DNA of 64,000 bases, from the NCBI GenBank assembly GCA_044226535.1, contig JBGAGT010000003.1:251513-315512 (forward strand), read 5' to 3'. The notes under the pieces are model-generated. The model worked only from the letters and a program-made list of their open reading frames with translations, ran no database searches and was not told where the DNA came from. The stretch is from VBCG01 sp044226535. Its GTDB lineage: Bacteria; Pseudomonadota; Gammaproteobacteria; Burkholderiales; Casimicrobiaceae. Below, piece by piece: positions 1-9,289 of the stretch. A program made the position numbers and the translations under genes. How positions within the stretch are numbered: position 1 is the first letter of the stretch; each line of letters begins with the position of its first letter.

Positions 1-888
1 CACGAGCCGGACCTTGACCCCGGCCTCGCCCTCGCGCAGCTTGAGCATGGCGCCCACGTCGTCGTCGGCGATGCCGCCGTTCATGCCGTCGTCGAGCGCG
101 GCCAGCGTCGCGTGGGTCACCGGCGCGCGCACGCCGAGCGAGTCGACCATGGCGAGCGCCAGCCGGCAGTCCTTGTGCGCGAGCTTCACCATGAAGCCGG
201 GCTTGAAGTCGCCGATCAGCGAGCGCCTGGTCATCGCCACGCCGAGCTGCTGGTTCCAGGCCATCGTGGTCTTCAGCACCGACATCATGGTGTCGAGCGT
301 GATGCCGGCCTTGACGCCCGCGACCAGCGTCTCGACGTTGGCGGTGCCGATGGTCTGTGCCAGCAGGTTGTTGAGGAGCTTCATCGTCTGGCCGGTGCCG
401 AGCTCGCCGCAGTGGAAGAAGTCGGTGCCCATGCAGTCGAGCACCGGCCTCGCGCGCGCGATGTCGGCGGGATCGCCGCCGACCATCAGCGTCAGCGTGC
501 CGGCGACCGCCGCGTCGGCGGTCTTGCCAACGGGGCTGTCGACCATCGACGCGCCCTTGGCCTTCACCGCCGCCCCGACCTTGCGCGTCGTCGCGGGGTC
601 GATGGTGCTCATGTCGACGTACAGGCCACCCGGCTCGAGGCCCGCAACGACCCCGTCGGGACCGAGCGCGACGCGCTCGACGTCGGGCGCGTCGGGCAGC
701 ATGGTGATGACCATGTCCGACCGCGCCGCGACCTCGCGCGGCGTCGCCGCCGCCGCAGCACCCGCGGCGACCAGCCTGTCGACCGACGCCTGCACGACGT
801 CGAAGACCACCAGCGAATGTCCCTTCCCGAGGACGTTCCGCGCCATCGGGCCGCCCATCGTGCCCAATCCGATGAATCCTACGATCAT
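1..888 (-). CDS. NAD(P)-dependent beta-hydroxyacid dehydrogenase (3-hydroxyisobutyrate / sulfolactaldehyde dehydrogenase-like), 3' end beyond window
   Basis: The frame is open from the ATG at 888 to base 1, giving 296 codons without a stop, so only the last few residues can be missing. The Rossmann motif GLGTMG is at residues 7-12, a DMSTIDP substrate motif near 92, and the catalytic lysine in GTGQTMKLLNN at about 170, all as expected for the 3-hydroxyisobutyrate dehydrogenase family. The segment SPVGKTADAAVAGTL near 118 replaces the usual PVSGG and resembles, from memory, the sulfolactaldehyde reductase YihU. The start is preceded by GAGAGG. It is the last gene of the ABC-transporter operon, 28 bp after the binding protein, so its substrate is probably derived from the imported compound. 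The exact substrate is not determinable here. Confidence 0.85.
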   Translation of the reverse strand, partial: MIVGFIGLGTMGGPMARNVLGKGHSLVVFDVVQASVDRLVAAGAAAAATPREVAARSDMVITMLPDAPDVERVALGPDGVVAGLEPGGLYVDMSTIDPATTRKVGAAVKAKGASMVDSPVGKTADAAVAGTLTLMVGGDPADIARARPVLDCMGTDFFHCGELGTGQTMKLLNNLLAQTIGTANVETLVAGVKAGITLDTMMSVLKTTMAWNQQLGVAMTRRSLIGDFKPGFMVKLAHKDCRLALAMVDSLGVRAPVTHATLAALDDGMNGGIADDDVGAMLKLREGEAGVKVRLV

Positions 889-916
889 GTTGCCTCTCGT
901 TGCGTTGGTATGAAGG

Positions 917-2155
917 TCAGCTGTGGTCGGCCCAGTGGTCGAGGTCCCAGATGGGCGCCCCGCGCAGGTCCGCCGTGCCCTTGGCGTTGAAGCCGGCGAG
1001 ATCGGGCTTGCTGCCGGTCTTCACGTAGGCGGCCTGGACCGCCGCTGCCGCGGTGGCGAACGCACCCTTCACCTCGCCCCAGGACAGCGGCTTGGGGATG
1101 ATCTTGCCGTCGGCCATGGTCTTCGAGGTCTCGAGCAGCGCGATCGCGTCGCCTTCGGTCGGCCAGCACCAGCCGCGCTTGAACAGCACGTCGTCCTCGA
1201 CCACCTTGGCGCCGAGCTCCGGCGGCAGCTCCCAGTACTTGATGGCGAGGTCGGAGACCTTGCCCGGGTCCATCTTCGACAGCACCGCGACGGCTTCCTG
1301 TTGCGCGCGCACGAAGGCCGTGGCGACGGCGGGATCGCTCTGCAGCAGCTTGTTGCTGCCGATCCAGAACGAGCGATGCAGGTAGAAGCCGTCGGGATAG
1401 AACGGCGACTTCTTCACCGAGGGCAGCAGGTGCCCCGCGCCTTCGCCCGCCGGGCCCTTGTAATGCGCCTCGGTGTAGCCGAAGGAGTTGATGATGCCCA
1501 CGGTGCCCAGGTCCTTCTGCGCCTTGAGGAAGGCCGGGTAGATGAGCACCGCCGCGTCCATGCCAGTCGGGATCGTCGCGGCCTGCGCCTGCGTCGGCGT
1601 GTTGACCACGGTGATGCCGTGCGCCTTGGGGTCCGGGTTGCCGAGCTCGAAACGCAGCCATTGCACCAGCACGTTGTACGGGTCGCCGCCGAGCAGCGCG
1701 CCGACCGTCTTGCCCTTCAGGTCCGCGACGTTGCGGATCGGCGAGTCCTTGCGCGTCGCCAGCACGAAGCGGAAATGCCCTTCGCCGACGGAGAGGAGCT
1801 GGATCGGCTGGTGCTGCGCGACCAGCCGCACGATGGGCGTGTTGCCCCACATGCCGAAGTTGAGGTTGCCCGAGACGAAGGCCTCGACCATCGGCGCCGC
1901 CGACGGGTAGTCGCGGTAGTCGACGGCGAGCGCGTAACCCGCTTCGGCCGCGTATTTCTCGAAAGTCTTGTTGGCCATCATGTAGGCGGTGACCGGCGAG
2001 TTGCCGGCGGCCCAAGGCTGGCGACCCACGGAGACCTTCATCTCCTTCTTCGCCTGCGCCCGCACGATGGCCGGTGCGGCGAGCACCGCCGATGCGCCGG
2101 CCGCGGTGGTGATGAAGCGGCGCCGCGACACGCCCTGCGTCCTGTTGTCTTCCAT
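917..2155 (-). CDS. ABC transporter substrate-binding protein, NitT/TauT (sulfonate/nitrate) type
   Basis: A 412-residue periplasmic solute-binding protein. The N-terminus carries a twin-arginine-like SRRRFI motif at residues 10-15 followed by a hydrophobic alanine-rich stretch ending in IVRAQA, so export by Tat or Sec is likely. The body has the NMT1/SsuA-like fold pattern, for example FVSGNLNFGMWG, DLKGKTVGALLGGDP and a C-terminal helical part. The start at 2155 is preceded by AGGAGG eight bases upstream, which decides it over the in-frame codon 48 bp further up. It lies 31 bp after the ATPase gene. The ligand is unknown; sulfonates, taurine, nitrate and aromatic acids are all known for this family. 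Confidence 0.85.
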   Translation of the reverse strand: MEDNRTQGVSRRRFITTAAGASAVLAAPAIVRAQAKKEMKVSVGRQPWAAGNSPVTAYMMANKTFEKYAAEAGYALAVDYRDYPSAAPMVEAFVSGNLNFGMWGNTPIVRLVAQHQPIQLLSVGEGHFRFVLATRKDSPIRNVADLKGKTVGALLGGDPYNVLVQWLRFELGNPDPKAHGITVVNTPTQAQAATIPTGMDAAVLIYPAFLKAQKDLGTVGIINSFGYTEAHYKGPAGEGAGHLLPSVKKSPFYPDGFYLHRSFWIGSNKLLQSDPAVATAFVRAQQEAVAVLSKMDPGKVSDLAIKYWELPPELGAKVVEDDVLFKRGWCWPTEGDAIALLETSKTMADGKIIPKPLSWGEVKGAFATAAAAVQAAYVKTGSKPDLAGFNAKGTADLRGAPIWDLDHWADHS

Positions 2156-2186
2156 GGCGTTCTCCTCCTGGTTCAACTCTTCGGGG

Positions 2187-2998
<812 letters not shown>

Positions 2999-3002
<4 letters not shown>

Positions 3003-3829
3003 CGCGTGCTCCAGGGCATCAGGCGCGCGGTCCCGAGGCGCAGCAGCCGGTCGAGCGCCAGTGCGACCAGGCCCACCGCGAGCATGCAGACGATGATGCG
3101 GTTGAGCTCGATGCTGTAGGCGTAGAAGATGAACATCATCTGGCCGATGCCGCCGGAGCCGCCCCCGCCCGCCTTGGCGCCGACCGCGAGCTCGGCCGCG
3201 ACGATCGCGGTCCAGCCCACGCCCATGGCGACGCGCAGGCCCACGCCGATCTGCGGCAGCGCCGCGGGGACGACGACCGTGCGCAGTGTCGCGATCCTCG
3301 GCACGCCCATGGTGGCGGTCGCGCGCAACAGGTTCGGCGGCACGCTGCGCGCCCCGGCGACGGTGTTGATGACCAGCGGGAAGAACGCCGCGTAGGCGAC
3401 GATGGCCACCGCCGCACTGGTGCCGGTGCCGAGCCAGAGGATCGCCAGCGGCAGGATGGCGATGGCGGCGATCGGCCGGAAGGTCTCGATCAGCGGGTCG
3501 AGGTTGCGCTCGACCGCGCGCGAGTGGCCCATGACCAGGCCGATGGGGATCGCCAGCGCGGCGGCCACCAGGAAGCCGGCGAACACGCGGCCGAGGCTTT
3601 GCGCGATCGCCATGGGAAGGTCGCCGTCGGCGATCATGGTCACCGCGGCCGCCGCAATCTTCGAGGGCAGCGGCATGCGCTTGTCGTCCGAGACCGCGCC
3701 GAGGAGCTGCCAGGCGAGGATCAGCGCGAAGGGCAGGGCAGCGCCGAGCAGCAGGCGCTGCGCGCGGCCCTCCGCGACGGCGGTACCGAGCGCCAGGGCG
3801 GGGCGCGCCGCGGGGTTCGCGGCAGTCAC
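2999..3829 (-). CDS. ABC transporter permease, NitT/TauT family (second permease)
   Basis: A 276-residue inner-membrane subunit with about six predicted transmembrane segments. The cytoplasmic EAA-type loop that contacts the ATPase is visible around ATATMGVPRIATLRTVVVPAA. The start is the GTG at 3829, placed by a GGGAGG motif a few bases upstream. The frame extends further upstream but that part is low-complexity and overlaps the gap after the first permease. Two dissimilar permease genes in one operon suggest a heterodimeric membrane channel. Confidence 0.85.
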
Positions 3830-3905
3830 CAGGCCCTCCCGCCGAAGCGCGCTGCACGCGCCTCCCCCCACAAGGGGCCGGCGCCCCGGACGGATCCTTC
3901 GGCGC

Positions 3906-4676
3906 TCATGGTCGCGTCGCGGCCCAGGGGGTGAGCGCACGGCTGGCCGCGCGCACCAGGCCGTCGCAGAGGTAGCCGATCAGGCCGATCATGGCGATGA
4001 AGCTCATCACCTGCGGCGTCATCAGGAGCTCGCGGTACCACTCGACCGCGTAACCCAGCCCGCTCGGCGCGCCGATCAGCTCGGCTGCCACCACCGCGGT
4101 CCAGGACAGCGCCACGCCGAGCCGCACCGCCACCAGCAGGCTCGGCAGCGCCGCGGGCAGCACCACCCGCGCGACGACGGTGCGCGGCGGCACGCCCATG
4201 GTCCGCGCAGCGTTCACCAGCGAGCGGTCGACCGCGCGCACGCCCGCCACCGTGCCGAGCAGGATGGGGAAGAACGCCGCGTAGGTCATGATGAAGACCG
4301 GCAGCAGGTTGCCGATGCCGAACAGGAACAGCGCGAGCGGGATCCACGCGATCCCCGAGATCGGGCGCAGGATCTCGACCGTGGGATCGACGATGGCCTC
4401 GAAGCGCCGCGACAGGCCCATCGCCAGGCCCAGCGGGACGGCCAGCGCCGAGGCGATCGACAGCGACAGCAGCATGCGCCCGAAGCTGATGGCCGCCTGG
4501 TCGAAGAGCTCGTTCGCCCGCGCGAGGTCCCACATCGCCGAGGCCACGTCGAGCGGCGTCGGCAGGAGGATCGGGTTGTCGGTCCAGCGCGCGACGCCCC
4601 ACCACGCCAGCGCGAACACCAGCATGGTGCGGGCGTAGACCAGCGCGTTTCCGCCCGTGCGAATCGCGCGGTTCAT
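3906..4676 (-). CDS. ABC transporter permease, NitT/TauT family (first permease)
   Basis: A 256-residue inner-membrane permease that begins the operon. It has a hydrophobic N-terminal segment near residues 14-30, further membrane segments such as MLLSLSIASALAVPLGLAMG, and the EAA-like loop ARTMGVPPRTVVARVVLPAA. It is clearly a paralogue of the second permease: both contain an L-RP-I-IAW/A-I-LPLA core. The ATG at 4676 fits the start of the first hydrophobic region; the upstream extension of the frame runs into the regulatory gap. There are 76 bp to the next permease. Confidence 0.85.
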   Translation of the reverse strand: MNRAIRTGGNALVYARTMLVFALAWWGVARWTDNPILLPTPLDVASAMWDLARANELFDQAAISFGRMLLSLSIASALAVPLGLAMGLSRRFEAIVDPTVEILRPISGIAWIPLALFLFGIGNLLPVFIMTYAAFFPILLGTVAGVRAVDRSLVNAARTMGVPPRTVVARVVLPAALPSLLVAVRLGVALSWTAVVAAELIGAPSGLGYAVEWYRELLMTPQVMSFIAMIGLIGYLCDGLVRAASRALTPWAATRP

Positions 4677-4801
4677 GCCGGGTCCGCGCCTCGGGTCGCG
4701 GCGCGCAAGCTGCGCATCAAGCTGGGACTCCTCCGTCGATGGACGTCGCAAACCTTCGCCTTGGGTCGCTGCAGGCGATTTCGAGGGGTTTGACCTCGTG
4801 G

Positions 4802-4817
4802 ATGTTAACGGTAACAT
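4802..4817. promoter_or_regulatory. GntR-type LacI-family operator
   Basis: The 16-mer ATGTTAACGGTAACAT has perfect 6-bp arms, ATGTTA and TAACAT, around a 4-bp ACGG centre. It closely matches the E. coli GntR (gluconate repressor) site form ATGTTACC-GTAACAT that I recall. It lies between the first permease start (4676) and the regulator start (4859), so one bound repressor could control both directions. The neighbouring regulator is itself GntR-like in sequence, which supports the assignment. Confidence 0.75.
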
Positions 4818-4858
4818 TCCCCCCTGCGCAAGCCCCCTCGATCCGCCGCCCACGCGCG

Positions 4859-5875
4859 ATGCCCACGCCAACCCGACGTTCCCGCCCGCGCCTCAAGGAA
4901 GTCGCCACGCTTGCCGGCGTGTCGGCCATGACGGTGACGCGCGCGCTCAACGAGCCGCACAAGGTCGCCGATGCGACACGCGCGCGCATCGCGCGGGTGG
5001 TGCAGAGCCTGGGGTACACGCCGGACCTCACGGCGCGCGGGCTGTCGCTGTCGCGCACGGGCCTGGTGGGTGCGGTCGTGCCGCTGCTGACCAACTCCCT
5101 GATCGCGGAGATCGTGCATGGCCTGTCGGAGACGCTGGCGCGCAACGGCTACCAGATCCTCATCGGCGCAACCGGGTTCTCGGCGGCGGGGGAGGAGGCC
5201 GTGGTGCGCGCCTTCCTGTCGCGAAGGGTCGACGCGATCTACCTGACGGGCACCGACCACACCGCCGAGACGCACCGCATGCTGCGCCAGGCGCGGATTC
5301 CCTGCGTCGAAGGCGGCTCGCTCACGCGCACGCCCATCGACATGGTGGTGGGCTACTCGAGCCTCGCCGCGGCGGGCGTGGTGACGCGCTACCTGATCGG
5401 CCGCGGCTACGCGCCCCTGGGTTACATCGGGGCCTGGCCCAGGGACAACGATCGCGCGCGCGACCGCCGCCGCGGGTTCGAGCGCGCCGCGCGCCGGCTG
5501 GGCCATCCCATCGATGACGCGCTCTGCGTGGAGACCGAGCTCGACCTGCACGCCGGCGCACGGGCGATGTCGGTGCTGCTCGATCGCCGTCCCGGGGTCC
5601 GCGCGGTGTTCTGCTCGGCCGACACCCTCGCGGTGGGCGCGCTGTGCGAGGCGCAGCGCCGCGGCCTGCGCATCCCCGAGGACATCGCCATCGCCGGCTT
5701 CGACGACCTGGACATCGCCTCGGAGATGGTGCCGCCGCTCACCACCCTGCGCGTGCCCCGCTACCAGATCGGCAGCCGCGCGGCCGAGCTCATCTGCGAA
5801 CGGCTGGCGGGCCGGCGGCTGCCCAAGCGGATCATCGACGTCGGCTACGAGTTCGTCCCGCGCGCCACGGCCTGA
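4859..5875 (+). CDS. LacI-family transcriptional regulator, GntR(gluconate)-like
   Basis: A 338-residue repressor. The N-terminal helix-turn-helix reads LKEVATLAGVSAMTVTRALN at about residues 13-32, followed by the hinge helix, and the rest is a periplasmic-binding-protein-like effector domain (from about GLVGAVVPLLTNSL to the C-terminus). Motifs such as AIAGFDDLD and AVFCSADTLAVGA are typical. The sequence parallels E. coli GntR along its length. The ATG at 4859 sits just before the HTH; upstream in-frame codons would read through the operator. It is divergent from the transporter operon and probably represses it and itself until an imported or metabolised compound binds. Confidence 0.9.
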   Translation: MPTPTRRSRPRLKEVATLAGVSAMTVTRALNEPHKVADATRARIARVVQSLGYTPDLTARGLSLSRTGLVGAVVPLLTNSLIAEIVHGLSETLARNGYQILIGATGFSAAGEEAVVRAFLSRRVDAIYLTGTDHTAETHRMLRQARIPCVEGGSLTRTPIDMVVGYSSLAAAGVVTRYLIGRGYAPLGYIGAWPRDNDRARDRRRGFERAARRLGHPIDDALCVETELDLHAGARAMSVLLDRRPGVRAVFCSADTLAVGALCEAQRRGLRIPEDIAIAGFDDLDIASEMVPPLTTLRVPRYQIGSRAAELICERLAGRRLPKRIIDVGYEFVPRATA

Positions 5876-5877
5876 GG

Positions 5878-6057
5878 TCAGAAGCGTGTGACGGTGTCGG
5901 CCTGGAGGTCGGAGAGGACGGAGCGGGTCGGTCGTGCGCGGCTGCGCCGTGCGTCGGCCTCGCGGCCGATCTGCACCATGGCGGAGCCGCCGACGCCGAC
6001 CAGCACGCCGAGCCAGAAAATGCCGAACATCCAGATCCAGTTGCTGTCGAGGTCCAT
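5878..6057 (-). CDS. Small single-pass membrane protein of unknown function
   Basis: A 59-residue reading frame with a single hydrophobic segment at about residues 6-25 (WIWMFGIFWLGVLVGVGGSA) and a basic, arginine-rich tail. AGGA lies upstream of the ATG. It ends 2 bp from the stop of the LacI-type regulator and is convergent with it. The clear membrane helix flanked by charged tails suggests a real gene, but I do not recognise a family. Confidence 0.5.
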   Translation of the reverse strand: MDLDSNWIWMFGIFWLGVLVGVGGSAMVQIGREADARRSRARPTRSVLSDLQADTVTRF

Positions 6058-6220
6058 GCGCTGATCCTGGTTTACCCGTCCGGAGCTTGGCATGCGCGCG
6101 CCGCCGGGAGAATGCGGCGAAGCGGAGGACCTGCTGTGGGATTGCGCCGACAGCGCGAAGGCGGGTCCCGCGCCAAGGGGGCCCTTGCCGCGGGGATTCG
6201 CGCCGGGCGACCCTGCCGGC

Positions 6221-6243
6221 GGGAGCGGCCGCGAAGGCCGCCC
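6221..6243 (-). terminator. Hairpin downstream of the sugar transferase gene
   Basis: On the minus strand a stem of about eight pairs (GGGCGGCC with GGCCGCTC, one G-U pair) closes around TTCGC, 13 bases after the stop codon of the sugar transferase. There is no clear T-run, so it is at best a weak intrinsic terminator or a 3'-end stabilising hairpin. Confidence 0.35.
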
Positions 6244-6256
6244 GCCCGGCGGGGCG

Positions 6257-7498
6257 CTACTTCGCGCCCTGGCGCGCCAGCACCACGCCCACCGTCCTCA
6301 CCAGCAGCTTGAGGTCGAGCGCGAGCGAGCGGTCGCGGATGTAGCGAAGGTCCATGCGCACCATGTCGTCGAACGACACGCGGCTGCGGCCCTCCACCTG
6401 CCACAGGCCCGTGATGCCGGGCCGGATCTCGAGGATGCGGCGCAGGTGCCAGGACTGGTACTGCGCCGCCTCGTAGGCGAGCGGGGGGCGGGGGCCCACC
6501 AGGCTCATGTCGCCTTTCAGCACGTTGAAGAGCTGGGGCAGCTCGTCGATGCTGGTGCTGCGAATGAAGCGCCCGACCCGCGTGACGCGCGGGTCGTGCT
6601 TGATCTTGAACAGCGGCTCGGAGGCGCTCTGCTGGTTGATGTCGGCGTGCCGCCCCTGGATGAGCTCGGACACGAAGGCGCGATGGATGCTGTCGTCGTT
6701 CGACACCCGCATCGAGCGGAACTTGTAGAAGTCGAAGGGTGTGCCGCCCTTGCCGAGGCGGGCCTGGCGGAAGATCACCGGCCCGCGCGAGGTCGCGGCG
6801 ATGGCGATGGCCGCGACGGCCATGATGGGCGCGAACGCCACGATGAAGAACAGGCTCAGCACCACGTCGAGCAGGCGCTTCAGCGAATCCTCGGCGGCCG
6901 GGCGCGACGCCGAACTCCGCTCGTCGACCAGGGCGGCGGCATCCACGGGCGCCTGGCCGCTGGCCACGCTGTCGAACAGCGCGTCCGGGTAGGTGGTGAC
7001 CGCGACGCGGACGGAGAGGCCGGCCGCGCGTTCGCGCAGCTTGTGCGCGAACACCTGCGCGCCTTCCTCGCCGGTGTCGGGCAGCAGCACGCCGACCACG
7101 CCTTCGGCGACGTGGCCGACGATGTCGGTCTCGCGCCGTGACGCATTGACCAGGTCCACCAGGCGCGGCCCTGTCCCTGGTGCCGCCTCGCGGCTCTCGG
7201 GAGCGAGCTCGCAGCGCACGACCGACAGCGAGGCACGAGAGCGGTCCGCGCGGCGCTTCTCGCGCGCGAGCTGGCGCAGGAAGGCGTCGCGCACGAGGAC
7301 TTCCTGGGCACGGTGCCGTGCGACGGTATCGGGGCCCAGCGCCGGATGGGGGTGGACCGCGCCGGGGCCGGGCGCGCCGCCCTTGTCGAGGCGCTTGCGC
7401 AGCGTGGCCGGCCGGCGCATGAGCGTGCGCACCTCGTGGGCGTTCGAAGGCACCGCGTGAAGCGCGGAATAGGACGAGCCGGGCGCCTTGGATGCCAT
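6257..7498 (-). CDS. Undecaprenyl-phosphate sugar-1-phosphate transferase with degenerate GGDEF-like N-terminal domain
   Basis: A 413-residue protein expected to start repeat-unit synthesis by moving a sugar phosphate to undecaprenyl phosphate at the inner membrane. The C-terminal half (from about residue 200) has the reentrant hydrophobic helix DVVLSLFFIVAFAPIMAVAA and the catalytic-domain motifs GKGGTPFDFYKFRSM, ELPQLFNVLKGDMSLVGPRP and RPGITGLWQVEGR. Instead of membrane helices, the N-terminal half carries a soluble region (about 60-185) with RRETDIVGHVAEGVVGVLLPD and TYPD motifs. It looks like a GGDEF-fold domain that has lost the GGDEF signature. The ATG at 7498 follows GAGGAA closely and is preferred over the ATG at 7513. 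Confidence 0.85.
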   Translation of the reverse strand: MASKAPGSSYSALHAVPSNAHEVRTLMRRPATLRKRLDKGGAPGPGAVHPHPALGPDTVARHRAQEVLVRDAFLRQLAREKRRADRSRASLSVVRCELAPESREAAPGTGPRLVDLVNASRRETDIVGHVAEGVVGVLLPDTGEEGAQVFAHKLRERAAGLSVRVAVTTYPDALFDSVASGQAPVDAAALVDERSSASRPAAEDSLKRLLDVVLSLFFIVAFAPIMAVAAIAIAATSRGPVIFRQARLGKGGTPFDFYKFRSMRVSNDDSIHRAFVSELIQGRHADINQQSASEPLFKIKHDPRVTRVGRFIRSTSIDELPQLFNVLKGDMSLVGPRPPLAYEAAQYQSWHLRRILEIRPGITGLWQVEGRSRVSFDDMVRMDLRYIRDRSLALDLKLLVRTVGVVLARQGAK

Positions 7499-7974
7499 CG
7501 CTTCCTCGCTCATCGTGTGCGCAGTCCCGCCTTCACGATCCGCAACCGTTCCTTCGCATTCGCAGGTGTCGCGATTCTACGTTCGCGAGGACCGTGCCTG
7601 CATGGAAATCTGCGGCAAAGCGCGTCGAATATTCACATTTCCGGCTGAACGGTGTGATTCGACGGTCCGGCGGCGTTGCCGGGGTGCACCACACCCGGTC
7701 GAATGCTCACGCTCGTTGTAACAAATTGTAGTTCTCACGAAACCAAGTGACTGATCGAGCAGTCACTTTTCACGCAGACTGCCGTCTTGCCGGGGAACCC
7801 GCGATCCGGGCGTGCGTGTTGCTTTTTTGCAGCGTGGCAGGCGGGAGGCCCGCCGCTCGCCCATGCGGCAGGTTGCCGTGGCGCGGTGCCCGGGCCGCGC
7901 TCGCTTACCATCGCCACTTGCGCGGCAACGCGCGCGACGCGGTGTCGCGCGACGCCTCTCGAACGAAGGCAAAG
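7499..7974. other. Divergent intergenic region between sugar transferase and UDP-sugar dehydrogenase
   Basis: No credible gene. The stretch is less GC-rich around 7620-7770 than its flanks and probably holds both promoters. It contains GTCGAAT twice (about 7624 and 7699), the palindrome-like TTGTAACAA at 7716-7724, and the hairpin annotated separately at 7745-7768. Confidence 0.5.
7745..7768. promoter_or_regulatory. Perfect 9-bp inverted repeat in divergent promoter region
   Basis: The arms AAGTGACTG (7745-7753) and CAGTCACTT (7760-7768) are exact reverse complements with a 6-base spacer. A short run TTT follows on the plus strand. Its place about 200 bp upstream of the dehydrogenase and 250 bp upstream of the sugar transferase suits an operator for a dimeric regulator or a leader hairpin. 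No upstream plus-strand gene needs a terminator here. Confidence 0.5.
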
Positions 7975-9243
7975 ATGGCAGACAAGGTGATTGGCATCGT
8001 GGGTCTCGGCTACGTCGGGCTGCCGCTGGCCGTGGAATTCGGCAAGCGGTACGACACCGTTGGCTACGACCTGCGGCGCACGCGCGTCGAGGCGCTGCGC
8101 GCGGGGCACGACGACACGCTGGAGACCACCGCCGAGGAGCTGCGCGCCGCCACGCGCTTGCGCTACACCGACGAGCTCGAGGGCATCCGGCACTGCAACG
8201 TGTACGTGGTCACGGTGCCCACGCCCGTGGGCCGCGCGCAGCGTCCCGACCTGTCGCCGCTGCGCAACGCCAGCACGGCGCTGGGGTCGGTCCTCAAGCG
8301 CGGCGACCTCGTCATCTACGAGTCGACCGTTTACCCCGGCACCACCGAGGAATTCTGCGTGCCGATCCTCGAGTCGGTCTCGGGGCTCGTGCTCAACCGC
8401 GACTTCCACTGCGGCTACAGTCCCGAGCGCATCAACCCGGGCGATCCGGAGCGCAAGGTAAGCATGATCCGCAAGGTCACCGCGGGCTCCACCCCCGAGG
8501 CCGCGCGCGAGGTCGACGCGCTGTACCGCTCGATCATCACCGCCGGCACCCATCCCGCCGCCTCGATCCGCGTGGCCGAGGCCGCCAAGGTGATCGAGAA
8601 CGTGCAGCGCGACGTCAACATCGCGCTGATCAACGAGCTGGCGCAGATCTTCAACAAGCTCGGCATCGACACGCTGGACGTGCTCGAGGCCGCGGGCACC
8701 AAGTGGAACTTCCTGCCGTTCCGGCCGGGCCTGGTTGGCGGCCATTGCATCGGCGTCGACCCGTATTACCTGACGCACAAGGCGCAGGTCGTCGGCTACC
8801 ACCCCGAGCTCATGCTGGTCGCGCGGCGCATCAACGACAGCATGGGCGACTATGTCGCGCGCCAGGTGATCCGCGCCATGCACCGGCGCGGCATGCACGT
8901 CGTGGATTCGCGCATCCTCGTGCTGGGCATCACCTTCAAGGAGAATTGCCCCGACCTGCGCAACACGCGGGTGGTCGACATCGTGCGCGAGCTGCGCGCC
9001 TCGAATGCGCAGGTCGACGTGCACGATCCCTGGGCCGACCCCACCGAGGTCGAGCACGAACTGGGCATGAAGCCGGTGGCGCAGCCGGAGAAGGGCGCCT
9101 ACGACGCCGTGGTCGTGGCCGTGGCGCACCGCCAGTTCCGCGAGCTCGGTGGAGCAGGGGTACGCGCCTTCTGCCGCTCGCCCTCGGTGATCTACGACGT
9201 CAAGCACGTGCTGCCCGCGGGCGAGGTCGACGCACGCCTGTAA
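7975..9243 (+). CDS. UDP-N-acetylglucosamine 6-dehydrogenase (WbpA/TviB-like)
   Basis: A 422-residue nucleotide-sugar dehydrogenase that oxidises C6 of a UDP-HexNAc to a uronic acid with two NAD+. GLGYVGLPLA is at residues 9-18, the central domain holds NVQRDVNIALINELAQIF, and the catalytic cysteine is in GGHCIGVDPYYL. The wording around KWNFLPFRPGLVGGHC is that of the TviB/WbpA branch rather than UDP-glucose dehydrogenase. GAAGG precedes the ATG at 7975. It is the only plus-strand gene here and faces the WbpE/B/D-like operon end to end, which supplies the next steps of a diacetamido-uronic acid pathway. Confidence 0.88.
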   Translation: MADKVIGIVGLGYVGLPLAVEFGKRYDTVGYDLRRTRVEALRAGHDDTLETTAEELRAATRLRYTDELEGIRHCNVYVVTVPTPVGRAQRPDLSPLRNASTALGSVLKRGDLVIYESTVYPGTTEEFCVPILESVSGLVLNRDFHCGYSPERINPGDPERKVSMIRKVTAGSTPEAAREVDALYRSIITAGTHPAASIRVAEAAKVIENVQRDVNIALINELAQIFNKLGIDTLDVLEAAGTKWNFLPFRPGLVGGHCIGVDPYYLTHKAQVVGYHPELMLVARRINDSMGDYVARQVIRAMHRRGMHVVDSRILVLGITFKENCPDLRNTRVVDIVRELRASNAQVDVHDPWADPTEVEHELGMKPVAQPEKGAYDAVVVAVAHRQFRELGGAGVRAFCRSPSVIYDVKHVLPAGEVDARL

Positions 9244-9289
9244 GGCGGCCAGCCGTCGCCGCGTACCGGCGCCGACCCCGGGAGATGCC

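Noticed and set aside
9244..9289. Intrinsic terminator between the convergent dehydrogenase and aminotransferase genes
   Set aside because: GC-rich partial dyads exist but no consistent stem with a T-run on either strand.
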